A stretch of 17,017 bases of DNA from 66-474 sp051954935 (GTDB lineage Bacteria > Pseudomonadota > Gammaproteobacteria > Xanthomonadales > Rhodanobacteraceae): contig JBQCHG010000007.1 in NCBI GenBank assembly GCA_051954935.1, positions 1-17,017 on the forward strand. The letters are read 5' to 3'. Positions 14,304-17,017 of the stretch are shown one piece after another (positions within the stretch are counted from its first letter, which is position 1; each line of letters opens with the position of its first letter). The position numbers and the translations under genes are program-made. The notes under the pieces are model-generated. The model ran no database searches, was not told the DNA's origin, and saw only the letters and a list, made by a program, of their open reading frames with translations.

Positions 14304-16139
14304 ATGGTGGGGACTCGCGGTCTGCTCGCGGAACTGCGCCGCCGCAACGTGCTGCGCGCCGGCGTGCTTTACGCAGGCGCGGTGTGGGCGCTGGCGCAAG
14401 GCATTGCCCAACTCGGCCCGTTCTTCGGCGCGCCGGACTGGACCGTGCGCTGGTTCGTGATCGCGGCGGTGATCGGATTCCCGTTCTGGATCGCCTTCGC
14501 CTGGTTTTACGAATTCACGCCTCAGGGCCTCAAACGCGAGAGCGAAATTGCAGCCGATGCGTCCATCGCGCGCGGCGGCACGCGCAAGCTGGATCGCGCG
14601 ATCATCGGCGTGCTGGCGATCGCGGTGGTGCTGCTGCTGGCCAATACGTTCGTCTGGCGCAAAGGCGCGGGCTTGAGTGGCGATTCGGCGCCGACCATCC
14701 CGGCCAAATCCATCGCGGTGCTGCCGTTCGAGGATTTGAGTCCCGGCCACGACCACGGTTACTTCTCGGCGGGGCTCGCCGAAGAACTTTTGAACGCGCT
14801 GGCGAAAGTGCAGGACCTGAAAGTCGCAGGGCGCGCCTCGTCGTTCTATTACGGCAGCCGCAACGCCGATCTGCGCACCATCGGCAAGGCCCTGGACGTC
14901 GCCAACGTGCTGGAAGGCTCGGTGCGCACGCAGAACGACGCGGTGCGAATCAGCGTGCAATTGATCCGCACCAGCGACGGCTTCGAAGTGTGGTCGCAAA
15001 GTTACGACGGCGACCTGGGCAACATCTTCGACCTGCAGGAGCGCATCGCGCGCGCGATCACCGATCACCTTAAAGTCGTCCTGACTGGCAGCGAGCAGGC
15101 GCGGCTGGTGCCGGTGGCGACCACGAGCGCGGAAGCCTACGCGGACTTCGTCACTGCGCAAACGCTGGTCAACAAGCGTGTGGGCGACAGTCTGCCGCGC
15201 GCGATCGGACTGCTGCAGAAGGCCACCACGCTCGATCCGAAATTCGCCCGTGCATGGTCGAAAATGGCGGTCGCTTATGCGGTGCTGCCGCAGTACGTGT
15301 CCGGCGACTGGAAGGTCAGCTGGCAAATTTCGGATGATGCCGCGCATCGCGCGCTCGTGCTCGATCCGGGTGACGCGGAAGCTTACGCGGCACTGAGCTA
15401 CAACCAGTTCTCGCAGCGGCATTACGTGGACATGGTCGACCCCATGCGGCGCGCGCTGGAATTGGCGCCGGATGATTCCGCGGTGAATTACTGGGCCGCC
15501 AACGAACTTGCCGCGATGGGCCGCACGCGCGCGGCCGAAGCGCGGATCGACAAGGCGCTGGTCAACGATCCCGCCAATGTCCTCCTGTTGTTCTACAAGA
15601 GCATGCTTCGCTGGCGCGAAGGCGACCAGGCCGGTGCGCTGGCGTACATCCATCGCGCCGGTGTCACGGACTCGCCCTTCGGTGCGCTGATGCTGGAATT
15701 CTATGATGCTGCGCATGGCGACATGGCGGGATCTGCCGTCCAGTTCGCCAAGTCGACGAGCAAGATGGGGACGAAGATTCCGCTTGCGGATTTGCAGACG
15801 ATCTATCGCGGCACTTACGGCGATGCCACACGGCGCCAGGCAGCGCTGAAAATACTCGATGGGCATCCGGACGACGACTGGGCGCCGACCATGCTGCTGC
15901 AACTGGGCGAACCCGCGCGCGCGTTCGATCTGTATGAGCACGGCCATAGCGGCCTGTCCGACGCCTACCTCAACTGGCTGTGGCAACCGGAGCCCTGGTC
16001 GCGCAAGGCGCGTCAGGACCCCGCGTTCCAGGGCTTTGCGCGACGCATCGGCATGCTCGCTTATTGGAAACAATACGGCTGGCCGGATCTGTGTAAACCC
16101 GCGCCCGAGAAAGGGCCTGATGGTTTTGTTTGCCAATGA
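14304..16139 (+). CDS. membrane-anchored TolB-N/TPR protein
   Basis: This 611-residue protein begins with the module LLAELRRRNVLRAGVLYAGA, then PFFGAPDWTVRW and WFYEFTPQGLKRE, forming two membrane helices (about 17-37 and 50-69). A third helix lies at 98-116. Residues 135-260 form a TolB N-terminal-like (FlgO-type) domain: KSIAVLPFEDLSP, FSAGLAEELLNALAKV, VLEGSVRTQNDAVRISVQL and a WSQSYDGDL block. TPR-like helix pairs fill about 275-560, including DPKFARAWSKMAVAYAVL and LDPGDAEAYAALSYNQF. Xanthomonadales have many such proteins, some with an added DNA-binding or adenylate-cyclase domain; this one has neither, so it is more likely a periplasmic scaffold or sensor. The ATG has AGGGG 3 bases upstream. 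The exact function is unknown. Confidence 0.85.
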   Translation: MVGTRGLLAELRRRNVLRAGVLYAGAVWALAQGIAQLGPFFGAPDWTVRWFVIAAVIGFPFWIAFAWFYEFTPQGLKRESEIAADASIARGGTRKLDRAIIGVLAIAVVLLLANTFVWRKGAGLSGDSAPTIPAKSIAVLPFEDLSPGHDHGYFSAGLAEELLNALAKVQDLKVAGRASSFYYGSRNADLRTIGKALDVANVLEGSVRTQNDAVRISVQLIRTSDGFEVWSQSYDGDLGNIFDLQERIARAITDHLKVVLTGSEQARLVPVATTSAEAYADFVTAQTLVNKRVGDSLPRAIGLLQKATTLDPKFARAWSKMAVAYAVLPQYVSGDWKVSWQISDDAAHRALVLDPGDAEAYAALSYNQFSQRHYVDMVDPMRRALELAPDDSAVNYWAANELAAMGRTRAAEARIDKALVNDPANVLLLFYKSMLRWREGDQAGALAYIHRAGVTDSPFGALMLEFYDAAHGDMAGSAVQFAKSTSKMGTKIPLADLQTIYRGTYGDATRRQAALKILDGHPDDDWAPTMLLQLGEPARAFDLYEHGHSGLSDAYLNWLWQPEPWSRKARQDPAFQGFARRIGMLAYWKQYGWPDLCKPAPEKGPDGFVCQ

Positions 16140-16221
16140 GCGCGCGCCGGTCACTTCTTTTCGAGATGAAGCGCGTCCAGCGCGATGGGCCGCAGTACCT
16201 GATTGCTGAAGGAACGTGCCC

Positions 16222-17017
16222 ATGTTGCGCCATGTGATCTCGCATCGGCGCCGCCAGGACTGGATGGCGTTCATCATCGAACTGGTCATCGTGATACTGG
16301 GCGTGTTCATCGGCATCCAGGTCTCCAACTGGAACCAGGCCCGGGCTGATGCGCAACTTGGCCAGGATTACGTGAAAAGACTGGCCCACGATCTCAGTAC
16401 CGATCTCATGGGCGTTCGCGCGGAAAGCGCCTATTACTCTGCCGTCCTGCAAAGCGTCCGAAAGACGGACGAGCTTTTGAGAGAACCCGCCGCCGACCCG
16501 CGCGAGCTCGTGGTCAACGCCTATCGCGCAACTGAAATTCTCTATAACGCCCCGAGGCGTGCGACGTGGGACCAGATCGTTTCCTCCGGGCATCTCGGTC
16601 TGCTGCCGGCGAAGGCGGTCGACTCCGGTTTGTCGGAGTACTTTGCATTCGACACCGCACAGGATCTCTATAACACGGGTTGGAGGTCGGACTATCGCAA
16701 GATCGTGCGGGAAATCATCCCGCTGGACATGCAGATCGCCATGCATAAGACCTGCAGCGACGTGCGGAACCGGGACGGCTATATCGTCGGGTTTGTCCAA
16801 CGCTGCGAATTCGAGGCCGATCCTGCGGCCCTCCAGGCAGTTGCCGCCGCGCTTCGCAGCAATCCGGGCGTCACCGCGTCGCTGCGCTATCAGTACAGCT
16901 TTGCCGTCAATGCGACGACTAACGTCGGCAGATTGAAAAGGAACATCGAGGATGCGCTCGACGCGCTTGGCGCCAAGCCGCAATTCACCACACGGGCGGC
17001 GCCCGACCTCGCGCGCG
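16222..17017 (+). CDS. membrane-anchored protein of DUF6090-like type, 3' end outside the window
   Basis: Reading from the ATG at 16222 the frame is open to the right edge (265 codons, no stop). After a basic start (MLRHVISHRRRQDW) there is one membrane helix, AFIIELVIVILGVFIGIQV, then the SNWNQARAD turn and a long helical region (YVKRLAHDLSTDLMGVRAE...). This N-terminal pattern is that of a widespread bacterial family of unknown function (DUF6090-like), with a single anchor and a large periplasmic or cytoplasmic helical domain. AAGGA stands about 9 bases before the ATG. It lies 82 bases downstream of the TPR gene on the same strand and may be co-transcribed with it. A long opposite-strand frame across the same region is arginine-rich and is judged a shadow. 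Confidence 0.75.
   Translation, partial: MLRHVISHRRRQDWMAFIIELVIVILGVFIGIQVSNWNQARADAQLGQDYVKRLAHDLSTDLMGVRAESAYYSAVLQSVRKTDELLREPAADPRELVVNAYRATEILYNAPRRATWDQIVSSGHLGLLPAKAVDSGLSEYFAFDTAQDLYNTGWRSDYRKIVREIIPLDMQIAMHKTCSDVRNRDGYIVGFVQRCEFEADPAALQAVAAALRSNPGVTASLRYQYSFAVNATTNVGRLKRNIEDALDALGAKPQFTTRAAPDLAR

Noticed and set aside
13104..16328. 1074-codon open frame on the minus strand
   Set aside because: Only the last 338 codons are real (ACMSD). The rest is antisense to the TolB-N/TPR gene and crosses a repeat element; it is low in family features.
15970..16983. 337-codon minus-strand frame at the right edge
   Set aside because: Arg-rich shadow; the plus frame from 16222 has a Shine-Dalgarno sequence, a clear membrane helix and a known family pattern, and stays open to the window edge.

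Overview
This window looks like chromosome from a GC-rich gammaproteobacterium of the Xanthomonadales, most likely Rhodanobacteraceae-like. Four things point there: a MetX-family enzyme with the serine O-succinyltransferase signature typical of that order, separate ccmH and ccmI genes, GTAG-type palindromic repeats, and a TolB-N/TPR membrane protein with the N-terminal module common in these genomes. This placement is inferred from remembered family patterns, not from a database search.

Layout. A tRNA-Leu(CAA) fills the left edge (1-87, minus) and has a recognisable promoter. Every protein gene from 244 to 14120 is also on the minus strand, so the blocks are best read from right to left. (1) 14120-9454 is a kynurenine-pathway operon: ACMS decarboxylase, an unknown exported protein, kynureninase, kynurenine 3-monooxygenase and a DUF3293 protein. 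(2) 9356-2186 is a complete System I cytochrome c maturation operon, ccmABCDEFGHI; most of its genes overlap by 4 bases. (3) 2025-244 holds a MetX-family acyltransferase, probably serine O-succinyltransferase, followed by a cysteine dioxygenase-family gene, so a cysteine-making and a cysteine-oxidising enzyme sit in tandem. On the plus strand, divergent from the kynurenine operon, lie a 611-residue TolB-N/TPR membrane protein and a membrane-anchored DUF6090-like protein cut by the right edge.

How the genes work together. CcmA-E load and deliver haem, CcmG and CcmH keep the apocytochrome CXXCH thiols reduced, and CcmF/H/I ligate haem, so the organism makes c-type cytochromes and probably respires with them. 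Kmo and KynU convert kynurenine to 3-hydroxyanthranilate. ACMSD acts two steps later, so the route appears catabolic rather than aimed only at NAD. The 3-hydroxyanthranilate dioxygenase, tryptophan dioxygenase and formamidase genes are not in the window.

The most unusual signals are non-coding repeats. A palindrome-rich element of about 125 bp sits in frame inside the 5' end of ccmH and adds roughly 40 residues ahead of the signal peptide. Its core matches (22 of 25 bases) the middle of a GTAG-type inverted-repeat element at 14136-14219, which abuts the -10 box of the kynurenine operon. Other palindromes lie after ccmI and between ccmC and ccmD. I found no CRISPR array, insertion sequence, integrase or defence system, and no wholly new system. 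There is no gene-free stretch longer than 300 bases.
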